Shown here piece after piece: positions 19,635 through 32,200 of a stretch of DNA of 64,000 nucleotides; positions within the stretch are counted from its first letter, which is position 1; the number at the start of each line of letters is the position of its first letter. Below the pieces are notes generated by a model that saw nothing but the letters and a program-made list of their open reading frames with translations, was not told where the DNA came from and ran no database searches. The DNA is from Euryodendron excelsum (taxonomy: Eukaryota > Streptophyta > Magnoliopsida > Ericales > Pentaphylacaceae), in NCBI GenBank assembly GCA_033060915.1, contig CM065383.1, forward strand, positions 17,017,501-17,081,500, given 5' to 3'. The position numbers were made by a program, and so were the translations under genes.

Positions 19635-22052
19635 ATTCTTTAATTCTGAATTGGGTTTGCTCTGAATGTGTTTGTGCGTGTGTGTTTAAAATTTCTTGTT
19701 TCCTAATTTTAGCGATTGTAAATGAATTATTAGGACGGAGGAGGAGTTCAAGAAAGGCCATGTAGATGTAGAGAATGCTTTGAATATTCCTTACATGTTT
19801 AATACCCCTGAAGGTAATCTTTTAGCTACATCCTAATTTTTTGTTTTTTTTTTTTGCATATTTCTTAATTACGTGTTCATACAATACTTTTTTTTTTCTG
19901 GAGTAATATCAATTTATGAAATTCTATTGCAATTTTTGTTGAAGTTCAGGAAGGGTGAAGAATCCTAAATTTATGGAGCAGGTTTTATCAGTTTGCAACA
20001 AGGAAGATCCTCTTGTCGTGGTAAACAATATAAATAAATAAATTAATATAATCTTATTCTTGGGTTGCTTTTTATTTCTAATAAAATATTTTATAAATCA
20101 CCCAAAAAATAATTAACTATAACACTTTATGGCATCTGATAGGTGAATATTTTATTTTCTGTTTTTTTTTTTTTAATTGTTCGAAGGGGTGCCAAACTGG
20201 GGTCAGGTCTGTTTATGCGACGACTGATCTTCTTTATGATGTAAGTTTATCTTCTCAATTCTCTGATTTTTGTTTGGATTAGATCATGGCCAAACCACTC
20301 AAGCAAAATGGCACACAAATAATATGCACACGCCAAATAAAATATAAAATTTACAGGGTTGGATTCAGTTTTACATCCACAGGCCAAAAAACAAATCCAC
20401 CATTAAAATGGTAGATATTGCAATAGGAGACAAAAACACTCAAAAACCAAACTGAGCCATGAAATTACACCTACTTTCTCACTTAAGGGTCCGTTTGGTA
20501 GGATTTTTTGATATAATTTTTTTAGTTTATAACTAAAAAGGTTAAATTTTTTTTTTTTTTTACTTTTTATTTTTTATTTTTATTTTTTTACTTATCTTTA
20601 GTTCATAAAAATAAAAAAGATAAGCCAAAAAAAGTAAAACAAAAAAGTTTTAAAACAAAAATGTACCAAATGGCCTTCATTCCTGAAGCCATTCCCACTT
20701 TTCCACATAATCCCAGTGCTCCTGAGCCCCATAAGTCATATTTATTTATCTGCTCATTGATTTTTTCACTCTCACTACATCACTCTTCTCTTCTCCACAA
20801 TCTTGTACCTTACACTACCAAACTATCAGAAAGTTGCTAACCACAGCTCCGACTGAAGGTTAGTCGTCGGTTGCTGGCGAACAACTGAGCTGTGCTCTAA
20901 GCTGCTTATGGAGCAGCCTAGTTGTTAGCCATCAGCCAACGACTGACCCTCAATCGCCTAGTTGTTAGCCATCAGCCGACGACTGACCCTCAATCGCATC
21001 CCAGCTAAGCCGTTAGCTATCAACCGACAACTGACTCTCAGTTGCGATTGTGGCTAACACGGCTCAATTTATAATGTTTCTCTCTCACTAGCTAAGAAGT
21101 ATGGATAAGGACATGTGGTACAGACAAGGCACGTCATGGACAGTCGACATGGCAATTTTAAACAAATACAAGACACGAAATAATCGGAACACAAGAAGTA
21201 TATGTTTTATGTACTTTTGATATGTCTTATATAGAAATATTTTATTCATAGATTAATAAGAAATATAGAATAATACTACTTAAAATTAAAGATCTTATAT
21301 TTAGTTTAAATATCAACTTAGGTGTAAGTTTTTATTTTACAATTGAATTTCAAGTTATTTTCTTCAAACTTGTAGTTTATTTTCATATGTGTAATTGATG
21401 GATACTGTAGTTCAAGTGATGGGTATGCATGTCTCTCAAGTATTCAAAGAGTGTCTGATTCTTAAAAAATAATAAAATAATAAAATAGGTTTTGACATGT
21501 CACAAGAATGTATAACACGGTGTTCGACACAAACACAATACTTTCTTAAAAGTGTCCATACTTCTTAACTTGCTGCTTATTTTTTCATGTGAATGATGGA
21601 AGATTAAAAAAAAATATACATCACACGATTTCGCAATGGGCATTCTACCCACACGGTGGATACAACACCCAACATCCCGTAATTCGATTTTTTAATACAT
21701 TTTTTCACTCTTAAACAATAATAAATGGATCTATTGACGTGGATTCCACTACTGATAAAAAAATAAAATTATGTATAGCATCACTCAACAAATGGATGGT
21801 TGGGCACAATAAACAAATACTTGGTCCTCTTGGGTATTCATTCCCGATTACTCAAAAATAAAAATAAAAAATGTCCCTTCTTTATTTTAATTCCTTTTTT
21901 CAACCCTCATCAGCAAACAATTAAAGACCAAATTGTTATTTAATGGGAAATTGCAGGATTTCAAGCATGTGAGCAACATGGGAGGGGGCTATGTTGCATG
22001 GTTGGAGGCTGGGTTTGCGGTGACCAAGCCCGAACAACAAGTGGTGCTTTGA
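19329..22052 (+). CDS. STR16: Single-domain rhodanese (thiosulfate sulfurtransferase, STR16 type)
   Basis: Six exons (19329-19345, 19481-19567, 19734-19813, 19950-20020, 20187-20240, 21957-22052) have GT-AG borders and phases that join into 134 codons plus TGA. The product is one rhodanese domain: VDVHAAKDLI near residue 20, YLDVRTEEEF at 31-40 and HVDVENALNIPY at 44-55. The active-site loop GCQTGVRS carries the sulfur-accepting cysteine at residue 87, and GGGYVAWLEAG follows near the end. Rhodaneses move sulfur from thiosulfate or persulfides to cyanide or thiols. The small size and lack of a transit peptide match Arabidopsis STR16 rather than the longer SEN1/STR15. The ATG at 19329 was chosen because only it gives the phase needed to read exon 2; an ATG at 19291 would hit a stop. 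Intron 2 has a (CT)n run (about 19584-19630) and intron 5 is 1.7 kb with insertions. Confidence 0.9.
20486..20677. mobile_element. Possible MITE in rhodanese intron 5
   Basis: About 190 bp are bounded by inverted ends: agggtccgtttggta on the left, and taccaaatggcctt on the right, whose complement is aaggccatttggta. The middle is A/T runs. No convincing target duplication is visible. Confidence 0.4.
20870..21060. repeat. Short tandem repeat block in rhodanese intron 5
   Basis: Three diverged copies of a roughly 60-bp unit carry agttgttagccatcagcc and gacgactgaccctcaatcgc. They lie in intron 5; no coding potential. Confidence 0.7.
21092..21568. mobile_element. hAT-like MITE in rhodanese intron 5
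   Basis: Inverted ends: ctaagaagtatggataaggacatg on the left, and gtgtccatacttcttaa on the right. The left end resembles that of the 49798-50235 element (ctaagaagcatggatac). An internal block, acaattg.att...caagttattttcttcaa, recurs at about 28740-28770. The flanking 8-bp duplication is at best diverged (cactagct / aacttgct). Confidence 0.5.
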
Positions 22053-23038
22053 TTGCTTTATTAATAAACTGCTATCTTTTTCAGTCCTCGTGTAAAACTA
22101 TAACCAAACAAAATGGTAATTAAGGAATTTACTGTAATCTCATTTTCGGAATATCATTGCTCTGTCATTTTATGAGAGCAAAATTGTCAGTTTGAAGTAA
22201 TCAGCTGTATGTTCTACTGTGGCTTAAGTATTTCTCCAATCTACTCTAATGTTTATTTGGGTGATGTCTCTTTCCAAATTCTTAAATTATTGGTGACCAA
22301 TTCATCCAAGAATTTTGAGCTTGTAGAGAAGTGTTTTAAAAATACCAATTTTCGTAAACAGTTTTTAAATTATTTTTTAATTTTTGAAATATTTTTTTTA
22401 AAGAAAAATTCAAAGGCATAAAATGTCAAAACTTTGTGCTTTCGAACTTCTTACGGTTTGAAAAATACAAAAAATAAAAACAAATAAAAGATACCAAGTG
22501 GGCTTGATTTTTTCTTAGAAAATTTACTGAGCCCCATCATTTTACAACTACAACTTCCACAGACCCCACTAACTCGTGGGTTATTCAGTTAAGTACGATT
22601 GGGGTTATTCAGTCACGTCCACTAATTCATATGTGCATATAGCTCTTACTAATCTTACTATAAAATTATATATTTAGTATTTTCAAGTAAAATCTGACAA
22701 TCTTCATCAACTGAGGTGATGCCCTCATTGCTTGAGTAATTGTGGTTGAGACTGTAGTAAGATGTAAGTGTAACTATATGTTGAGGCAGTCAGAGAAAAC
22801 AACAATATGTTTGGAATATGAGAGTTTGACATAAAATTAAAGGATTTATGTTGTTTGGCTAAATGAAATTTCAAAAGAGAATTATATTGCCATATATAAA
22901 ATCCCGTTTTTAAATTTACTCTAAAATGGTTAAATTTGAACAAAATCCAATTTCAATCTTAGAAGGGTTTTCCATTTTACAATTATGGGGTTTGTTTTCC
23001 TGACAAAAGGTCTTTTTAGAAGAAAATGCATGACATAA
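22053..23038. other. Intergenic, downstream of the rhodanese gene
   Basis: The first 150 bp or so are probably 3' UTR. The rest is AT-rich with no gene recognised. Confidence 0.5.
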
Positions 23039-25525
23039 GGACAGTTTTAAACTTAATTCAAGTACTCAAGTTCAATGCTATTTCACATAACTTTTTTTAT
23101 GAAAGTGCTATTTGGAATAGCATTGTTTCCTCTCTATTTTAATTCACAACATAAAAAGGGCTAGTGTATAAGACTTAAATACAAAACGGTATAAAAGCTA
23201 TTTTAAGTAGTGCTTTTAAGAAAAGCACTATTTCAAATAGCACTTATATCAGAAATTGTCCCACACAAAATGGCCCACACCACCACCATTTAATCAAACC
23301 CTACAACTCCTCTACCAGGAATCTATTAGCCATGCCGTTAGCTCTCACACATCACTCGTACCCCACTTGTGCCACGAGTTAAGTTTCGCGTGCCCCAGAT
23401 CATTTTTCCCCATTTCGGTACACCAATAGCCCGAGACGAGCTTTCTTGAAAAACCTATCTTGTGTAGTTAAAAAATTTGCATAAGTTTCAAATTGAGACT
23501 CCGTTAGCCGTGCAGTCAGCTTCCACATGTCACTCGTGGCACATAAGTTCCAAACCGAGATTTGGTTAGCCATGCTGTCAGCTCCCACACTGTACTTGTG
23601 GCCCACTTGTGCCACGAGCCAAGTTTTGCATGCCTCGAACATTTGTTTTCTATTTTGGTACCCCAACGGCCTGGGATGAGTTTTCTTCCAAAACTTAACT
23701 CGTGTATTTTAAAAGTTTGCATAAGTTCCAAAGCAAAATTCCATTAACCGTGTCATTAGCTTCCACGCGTTACTCATGACCGACTTGTGCTACGAGTCAA
23801 GTTTTGTTGTACAAAAGTAATAGTTTATAATAGTGTCAATAGAAGAAATAGTAATAATTTGTACAATGACATAAGTATGAATTAATAAAACGAGGGTGGT
23901 ATATTTGATTTCTATTGTAACTCATGTTTTACAAAAAACCAAAAATAAATAACATCCACAAGTACCCACAACTATAAGTAGGTAAAGCTGTATAAAAAGT
24001 AAATCATGACTCAAGTACTAAACATGACCCCTTGTATCACATCGGGGAGGTTTCCTATCTCTCTTTGACTTAATGACAAAAACATTTCTAATAGTATGTA
24101 GTGTGGACTGAGATGACTCTATCTGGTGATCTGTGCAACGCTATCTGGATGAATATGCCAATATGGCTCAGTCGTAGGGGTTGTATCCACTGGATAAATA
24201 TATAGACTACTCATGACCTGAATGATCTGCGATACCCCCTCTGCTTGTGATAGTGGATATGGAGAGGCAGTATGGAACGTCGGAGGAGGTGAAACGCGAC
24301 TCTCGTCCAGCATAAAATGCGTCTCTAGACCTTGTCCTCGAGCTAACAATGTATCACATATATGTCAAACTCAGTGTCATCTATCATATCTAACAACCTA
24401 TATGTTTGCTCATATACAATAAGAAAAACGATGTGGCAGGAGGCGGTGCGACGCTGTCTGACCTCTAAACTGATCGCATGTGATAAAAAGACTGCATGGT
24501 GAGACTCATTGTGATATTTATATGCTAGTATTGTCGGAGTCGCATGCTATGTGGATGGTTGAGTAGTGTCTAACGGTGGTGGCACCTCGTGTGAGCTTGA
24601 TCCTCGGTGGGGTGGTGGCAGTGGCATCTCATGTGAGCCTAATTAATGTATATAGTTGATTAAAAAATATAAATATAACATAATTGCTTAAATTTTATTT
24701 CAATATAATTTCACTAACCAACATAGAAATTAGTTAAAGGACTATCTATGGATGGGTGTAAGTGACATATCTACAACGATTTCAATACTAACTATAATTT
24801 CACTATATTTTAAGCGTAAATCATTTCACTAACTATATGGGTACATGTAGGTGACATATTTGAAAATATGAAAATCCTATAAGGGCTTCCATCAAACAAA
24901 CAAATATTTTTAAACAAAATATCAAGCTTTTGTGGAAAAAAATTACATTAAAAATATATTACAATGCAACCTCCACAATGTAATAGAGATATACTCTACA
25001 TTACAAATAAACGGTCATTAAACAATGCAACTTAGATCAATATACTATAACGTAGTAGGGAAAATGTCATTTACAGGAAGAAATCTTCCAATGTCACTTG
25101 AACCAACACCTGAGGGAGAGAAAATCCAAGCCTTAGATTGAATCCCTCCAACAAAACCAAACTCCATGAAATGAAGATGAAGGTTAGATTGAGTGTGAAT
25201 GAGAGAGTTTGACTGGGGACAGAGTGAGAGAGATCAGGGGGGATGCTACCATGGTTCTTGGGGAGAGAAAAATGAGAGAGAGAGATCGGGGGGAGAAGGA
25301 AGCTGTTGGTGTTTCGGGCCGGGGGGGGGGAGGGAGGGTTTTCTTAAAAGCCCTATTCAAAATAACACTATATTGTAGAAAATATAGCGTTCAAACAAAA
25401 CAACGCTATTTAAAGTAGCATTGAACTTGGATCCTTGAATTAAGTTTAAAATAGTCGCGCTTTCATTGAAAACGCTATTTGGAGTAGCATTGAACTTGGG
25501 TCTTTGAATTAAGTTTAAAATGGTC
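23039..25525. mobile_element. Inverted-repeat-bounded element, about 2.5 kb, probably Mutator-like
   Basis: The left end (23041-23085) has ttttaaacttaattcaa, a spacer, then caagttcaatgcta and a gctatttggaatagc block. The same string in inverse orientation ends the element at 25482-25525, with a second inverted copy just inside at 25412-25456. Between them are a diverged tandem repeat (23321-23805) and, at about 24100-24640 on the minus strand, a low-complexity proline/serine-rich reading stretch I cannot identify. No transposase is readable. Long inverted ends without coding suggest a non-autonomous Mutator-like element; the 9-bp duplication was not found. Confidence 0.45.
23321..23805. repeat. 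Diverged tandem repeat, alternating 177- and 60-bp spacing
   Basis: The block cc(a/g)tgc.gt.agct..cacac/gc.t.actcgt recurs at about 23333, 23510, 23570 and 23747. Each copy is followed, fully or in part, by cacttgtgccacgag..aagttt.g and a tttggtacccaa-like stretch. Confidence 0.65.
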
Positions 25526-26271
25526 ATTGTGTCGATCATTCTCTAAAAAAAATCTACTATTTTGTTCCCACTACGTATAATTTAAGAGTGCAAATTCTCA
25601 CTAAAACAATTTTAGTGATAGATTTTCTTTAGATATAAAATCTAATCTGTTCCCTTTATTTAATTTTTTTCGTTTAGAAATCCCATGTTAGATGGGATTT
25701 GGTTCCAAACATAGTGCAACGTTTGCCTATTGTCAGAGTAATTTGAGCTTTCGCCAATAGCATATAAAACCACTCAATGCCTTAAACAGTTGTACGTTTA
25801 CTAAAGTTGAAGCAACTAGACGTTAGGCGGGCCCGGGCTCGTAAGCACACAAATTTTTTCATCAAGTGAAAAACCTAATTTCAAATCCGTCAAATTAAAA
25901 AAATTATATTTTTAAATTTGTCCAAATCAGTTCATTAAATATAAAATTATAATATAAAAAATATTATTTTATATATATTTCAAACTAAATTAATTTTAAA
26001 AAAGAATTTTTAAATTCGTCTATTAAACTAATCAAATTTAAAAAAAAAATTTAAACTCATAATTTATGAAAAATTTGGACGGCCGTATCGAGCTCGCCCA
26101 CCCCGAGTACCATCCAATATTTATAATCTCATACCTTTTTTCGATAAATCCTTCTGAGCAAGAAAACACAAATTATTTTTCCCGTATTGCGTCGTTGCAG
26201 ACCCAGAGAGGAAGAGAGAGACTTTCTGCAACTGAAACCCTCGATCCTTTGTTTATCTTCAATCTCCGACC
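25526..26271. other. Intergenic and 5' UTR of RPN10
   Basis: AT-rich spacer is followed, from about 26160, by GC-richer DNA with gagaggaagagaga that is probably the 5' UTR of the next gene. No clear TATA box was found. Confidence 0.45.
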
Positions 26272-29200
26272 ATGGTTCTCGAGGTCAGTTCCTTCATCCA
26301 TCTACTCTTACCTTTACCCCTTAGCTTCTCTTCTTCCTTTCTTTTTTTTAATAATAATTTTACCATGTACTTATGCTTATGTGAGCCAAACTAGGGTTCC
26401 TAATCGATCCTCCAATGTTTTCTTAATCTTAAATTTCTTATCAGGCGACAATGATTTGCGTTGATAATTCCGAATGGATGCGAAACGGTGATTACTCTCC
26501 CACAAGGTTTCAAGCTCAAGCCGACGCTGTTAATCTAATCTGTGGAGCCAAAACCCAGGTCACCAACTCTTAGGATTGTATCTCACTTATATGTATATAT
26601 GTTTGTGTATATTCGTATGCCAACACACCTGTGTTTAAGAATTAAAATTAAATTAGCGAGTTATGTGTCAGTCTTATGGGAGTTAGCTTTGTTTTAGGGT
26701 TTGTATCTGATGGAAGTTTATTGGAATGTTTTGGGTGCTTAGTCTAATCCGGAGAATACTGTGGGAGTTCTGACAATGGCGGGCAAAGGGGTTCGCGTTT
26801 TGGTCACTCCTACCAGTGATCTTGGGAAGATCTTAGCTTGCATGCACGGTTAGCTTCTTTACTTGGCTTTGTTTTCTTTAATAGCTTGTAGTGTTTGTCA
26901 TGACAACCGATTGCAAAATTTTCTGCTGTTATGGGTTGAGTTTATTTGTCCTCATCATAGGCAATGCCTAGAATTTTTGGTCTTGAGTAGATAAAAGAGT
27001 TGTAGAAATCAATTAGTATGCTTTTGGAGTTCTGAAAGACTGCAGGTTTGATCTGTAGCTAATTTGGTTTTGGTGTGCATATTTGTAAATAGTACATGAG
27101 TTATAACATGGATTATTCACTGACAACTATTGGAGTGTTTTTCTTTCACTAGTTTATATTAGCATACTAGTGTTGACTGAGTAGACGATGTGGTTTATCT
27201 AATGTAGATGGAGCGGTACTGCTCCCATTGGGATACATGGTAACTTGGCCATTGTATGCCTTGGTAGTTGAATTTGGTTGATACAATCTTATGTTACAAA
27301 TTTGTTAAAGTTTAATCAATATAATAGGTGATGTTTGTAGTCTGCCCTTTACAATAAAGTTTTATTCTTTCTAAATTTAGGTTTAGAAGTTGGTGGCGAG
27401 TGTAACTTGGCAGCAGGGATCCAAGTGGCACAGTTGGCTCTCAAGCACCGCCAAAACAAAAAGCAGCAACAGAGGATTATTGTATTTGTTGGGAGGTAGG
27501 TACCCCTTGTCCCCTTTTCGTTTTTCTCTGTTGAGTTTTATGATTCCTTTTTCCTCAGCAGTTCAAATTGTTATCCTTCAGTCCTGTCAAATACGACAAG
27601 AAGGTGTTGGAAATGATTGGAAGGAAGTTAAAAAAGAACAGTGTAGCTCTTGATATTGTCAATTTTGGTGAAGAAGATGAGGGTAAAACAGAAAAGCTTG
27701 AGGCCCTTCTTGCTGCTGTCAACAATAATGACAGCAGCCACATTGTTCATGTTCCTTCTGGTCCAAATGCTCTCTCTGATGTTCTGATAAGGTTACTAGT
27801 CACACTTCCATCTCTGTTTGCTCGTGGTGATATTGTGAAAGGCAACTTTATACTGTTTTAGTAAGTTATTTACCTTTCCTTACTGCAGTACTCCTATTTT
27901 TACTGGGGATGGGGAAGGCGGAAGTGGTTTTGCAGCAGCAGCTGCGGCAGCTGCCGCTGGTGGTGTTTCTGGTTATGATTTTGGTGTGGATCCAAATCTG
28001 GATCCTGAACTGGCTCTTGCTCTCCGAGTTTCCATGGAAGAGGAGAGGGCAAGGCAAGAAGCAGCGGCTAAAAAGGCTTCAGAGGAAGCTGCAAAACAGG
28101 AAAAAGGAGCGGAACAACAATCCACTTCACAAGATGCAACAATGACTGAAAATGTCAGTGCTGCAGTTCCTGAAGCTGAAACTAAGACAAATGATCTAAT
28201 GGTTGGTGTCCTGTTTCACTTCTTTCTTCTATATTTCCCTCTTCATTTGATGTGCTTGGTACCCATTTAGGACGTGCCAAACTACTAATATGCAGAAATG
28301 GCTTGATTTACATTTCTTTATCTTTAAATTACGAAGGCTCTATTTAATGCATTACATGTACAGTCATGCTTTTAAAGGAATTACATTAGAGCTTAGAAAC
28401 TGCTAGGGACAACAAGAAATAAACACTTCCATTGCGGCTGTAGTCTTCGAAATTTCCTTCATTTGTGTCAACTATTTAAAGAAAACATATTTTTTTTTGC
28501 CATGTCCAACTGTGTTGTGTCCTGTCTTTTTTTTTTTTTTTTTTTTCCCAATCGTTGCGTCGCCATGTTCATGTCAGTGCTTTTTAGGGTATGAGATTCC
28601 AAAATTTTCTGCCATATATGAAGATTTTGTTTAAAGATACTTAAAACAATTGTGAGACAACACTAATTAAAATTAAAAACCATGTAGGCCATATAGCTTA
28701 AACTTCAAATTAGATATAAATTCATATTATTTTTGTCACAATTGGATTCCCAAGTTATTTTCTTCAAGCTTGTCACTTGTTATGTGTGTGGAAGTAATGA
28801 ACACTATCACTCAAGTGTTCAAAATGCATCCAGTTCAAAAAACTAATTAAATAATTGGACACGTTGGACGCTTGTTTGATGAGTGTTTGACACGTGTTGA
28901 TATATATCCAGTACATGCCGAGGCTTGAGACAAGGAGGTTGTGTTTGCATGACCTTTGGCTGGACCACTGGAGAAATGATAGGGAAGTAGACGAGGCAAG
29001 AGGCTGAAGCGTGTTGACATGGTTCAACTCTTGTTAGTTGGATTCTTTGGAAGACAGGTTAATATGGAGATTAAACCATAATGATGTGTGCTCCATGAAG
29101 GCCTTTGTTGACATGGCTTTACTCATGTAGGTTGGATTGATTGGCGGATGTGACTTAATGTGTAGATCAAAATGTAATGATGTGTTCTTCGTGAAGGCCT

Positions 29201-32200
29201 TTTTTTTAACACATTTAATAACTTAGGAGCAGGGTCTTTTCCGATTGAAGAAATTTTGGACTTAATGGGCCTTAAGAAGTGGTTTCGTTCCCTTTTTTTT
29301 TTTTTGTAACTAACTTATGTGGTAGTTCCTTTCTATGTGTGAAAAACTGAAGTATGATTATCAGTTGTCCTACTGATGGAAGATTGGTGGTCCCAAAAAG
29401 GTGTTGTATGTTCAAGGGAGATAAGGTAATAACCATCCTTTAATTTGGTTTTGGGTTTGTAGAACTTTTGGATGTTTGTCTCTCCAATTTGGTTGTGTAG
29501 CAGCGCTTTACCATGTTTGGTCTAGTTTCTTTTACTTAATATCATATATTTAGTGGTAAATTTGTTTACTTGTGGAGTGTCAAGGTGCCAAAGATGCTCC
29601 TTTTTGTGATGTGGGACATTACTACAAATGTTGGAACAGTATAGCCTACAAATTAAGTTTATGGCAGTTAGGTTCATGTATGTAGCTTGTACATAAGTTT
29701 AAGAGAGTGAAAGAAATGTTGTAAGGTTTCTACACAAAAACAAGGCCTAGAAATATTTGGCTCAATTTAGAAGGTGAAGATTGTTGGATTTGTAGATACT
29801 TAGTTGTTGGATATTTTGAACAGCAAATATTGTAGTGTTTATTGTGTTAAAGCAAAAGCAAAAGTTTAGAGACTATTAAGCCTTGATAGGGTAGGATTTC
29901 AATGATATATGAACACACAACTACCCTTTAAGAAAAGTTGACATGCATCTACCCTTTAAGGTTTAAGAGACATCACATAAATTCGCAAAAAATTGACTCC
30001 ATTGAGTAGAAAGAATATACAAATATTCATAGACTATGAAAAGTGGGCATCTGTTTGGGGGTAGTTGTATCCTATGTAAAGTGATTTCTGAGTATCAGTT
30101 ATGGAAGAAGGATCATACTCGTAACTGGCCTGGTGTTCAGGTGCTGTGTTGCAAAGGTGGTGTTAGCTGTTAATAGTGATCACGTGTCTCTCTTGGCTAT
30201 TTTATGTAATAGTAATTATTGATGTTGGGATATGAATAATTGTTTTCATCCTGAATATGGATATGAATAATTGGTTTCATTATTGAAAAAATGTGTTTTG
30301 GCTAACTTGCTTTTGGGAAACTTTTCCCATACACAGAAATCTGATTCAAATGCCCTCACACTTGTGTTTGGGCTTCCCAAACAAAATTACCAAATGGGCC
30401 TTAAGACTAGGATTTCAATGTAGGGTAATACTTCAACCCACTAAAACTATTCTAGACCAACTAAAGACTGCTTATAAGGAGCAATTAACATAACTAGACC
30501 TATGAATCACTACTACATCCCATGCCTAGCTAATGTTAAACTCAAAAGTACTCTTAAACTTCTAAAGCCTAATAAAAGTAAATTAAACTATTAATCACCA
30601 TATTGGCCTATAAAAGATGTGCATGAACCATGACATGATTACATAGGCTACTGAGGTTGCTCCGTATGAGACCCAGTTTTCCTCTTTGCGTGTGTTGTTT
30701 CCACTGACTGCATCATTTGTTCTTGTGAAGCATGTGTATAAATAGTTCAGGAAATTTAGAAAATCCTTCCATGGATTCTAATTGTTAGTTTAAAATCAGG
30801 GTAGATATGGTTGTTAAATTCTAACATTGATGAGAATGCTTTTCTTTAAAATTGTATATATCCTTGTGGTTGGTTCAAGTCTTGTATATACTTCATCTAA
30901 TTGTCGCGTAACTTGCTTTTTAGTTTTTAATACGCTAGTGGACTGTGCTTGTGCAATGTTTGATTGGAACACAATTTGACAGAGCAGGAGGGAGACACTC
31001 TTTTTGCTCAATGGAAGAGTGAGAGACTTCTTTTTGATAAATAGAAAAGGGAGATGTAATTCTGAAGCACAAAAAAAAAAAAAAAAAAAAAAAGAAGAGG
31101 CAGATGCTTCTTTTTTTTGGATAGGCAAGAAAGAGCAACAAAGATGTTGAAGAGAGAAAACTACTGAGAGTTATTTTGAGGGGTCCCCCCCTTGCCCCCT
31201 CCCTTTTTTTCTCAGCTTTTATTTTTTGTGCGTGGGTGTGTTGTTTGGGGGGATAATGAAAATTTGTGAAATGAGGCCAGACCACATGCATGTTTGAAGA
31301 AAGTCCTTTTCTTTTGTTTGGCTTATCTGTGACATATGATAAGTGGCATTTTGATAATTTGGCGTCAGACAGAATGAGTCTGAGCCCTCTAGCTTAATAA
31401 AGGACCCCAAAAAAAAAAAAAAAGAAAAAGATGCACCTAATGGCGGAACAGTGATGGGTTTTAGCATGTGTCTTCTGGGAGTTGGAGTTTGTCTGTACCT
31501 CTTGTCTGTGTATGCTAATATGTGATGTAGGGACAGGACATTGTTGTATGTGCGTTCTTTGTAGTTCACCCCCACCCACATATTGAAGTGAAGGGACCTA
31601 GTTGTTAGAACTGCTTAAGGTGGTGAACCGTTGGTACTCATGTTAAATGGGCAATGACTCAGAGAACGAATTCGACCCAATGGTTGGGCCAATGAGACAG
31701 AGACCCATCCTCCTGACTGGGTTTACATCTAGTCCAGGTCCAGCTAACAAGAAATGAATATACAATTTTTTCTGTTCTCTCTCCTTTTCCCTTTTCCCTT
31801 TTCTTTTGATGTTAACAAGAAACCGCAATTGTCCTTTGTTAGATTGCATACGGGACATAATTCTGACATATATGTTCTTGTAGATATATGATTTTACTCC
31901 AATTCTTATTAACGGGGAAAAAATGAGTGAAAGAAATAGATTTCAAGTTCATTTTATCTTTCGTGTTCTGGCCTCGTGAAATTGCATAGCTCTTGTGTCT
32001 GTCATTAGTCTCATTACTGCATTTAGTCTCCTGTTCTCACTTCTTCTACACTTCCATCCCAACAATGGCTTCTCTGTTCTGGACATAATTTTGTCAAAAG
32101 AAGTTGTTAATATTTCTATAAACATCTTTGATCTTCTTTTTGTTGATCTCTTTTTTCTCCCCACTTGTGGTTTACAGCTATCAGTAAGCAGACCAACTAA

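Noticed and set aside
20486..20677. PIF/Harbinger MITE
   Set aside because: Ends are inverted, but the flanking TTA/TTC do not form a matching 3-bp duplication; kept only as a low-confidence MITE.
24119..24422. 76-aa minus and 66-aa plus ORFs as genes
   Set aside because: Neither has a domain I recognise; they overlap each other inside a degenerate inverted-repeat element.
26066..26464. 132-aa plus ORF overlapping the RPN10 start
   Set aside because: It reads through the 5' UTR, exon 1 and intron 1 of RPN10 in a different frame from the protein.
30814..31581. Overlapping minus-strand ORFs of 104-120 aa in RPN10 intron 6
   Set aside because: They are built on A/T homopolymers (poly-F stretches), lie inside an intron and show no recognisable domain.
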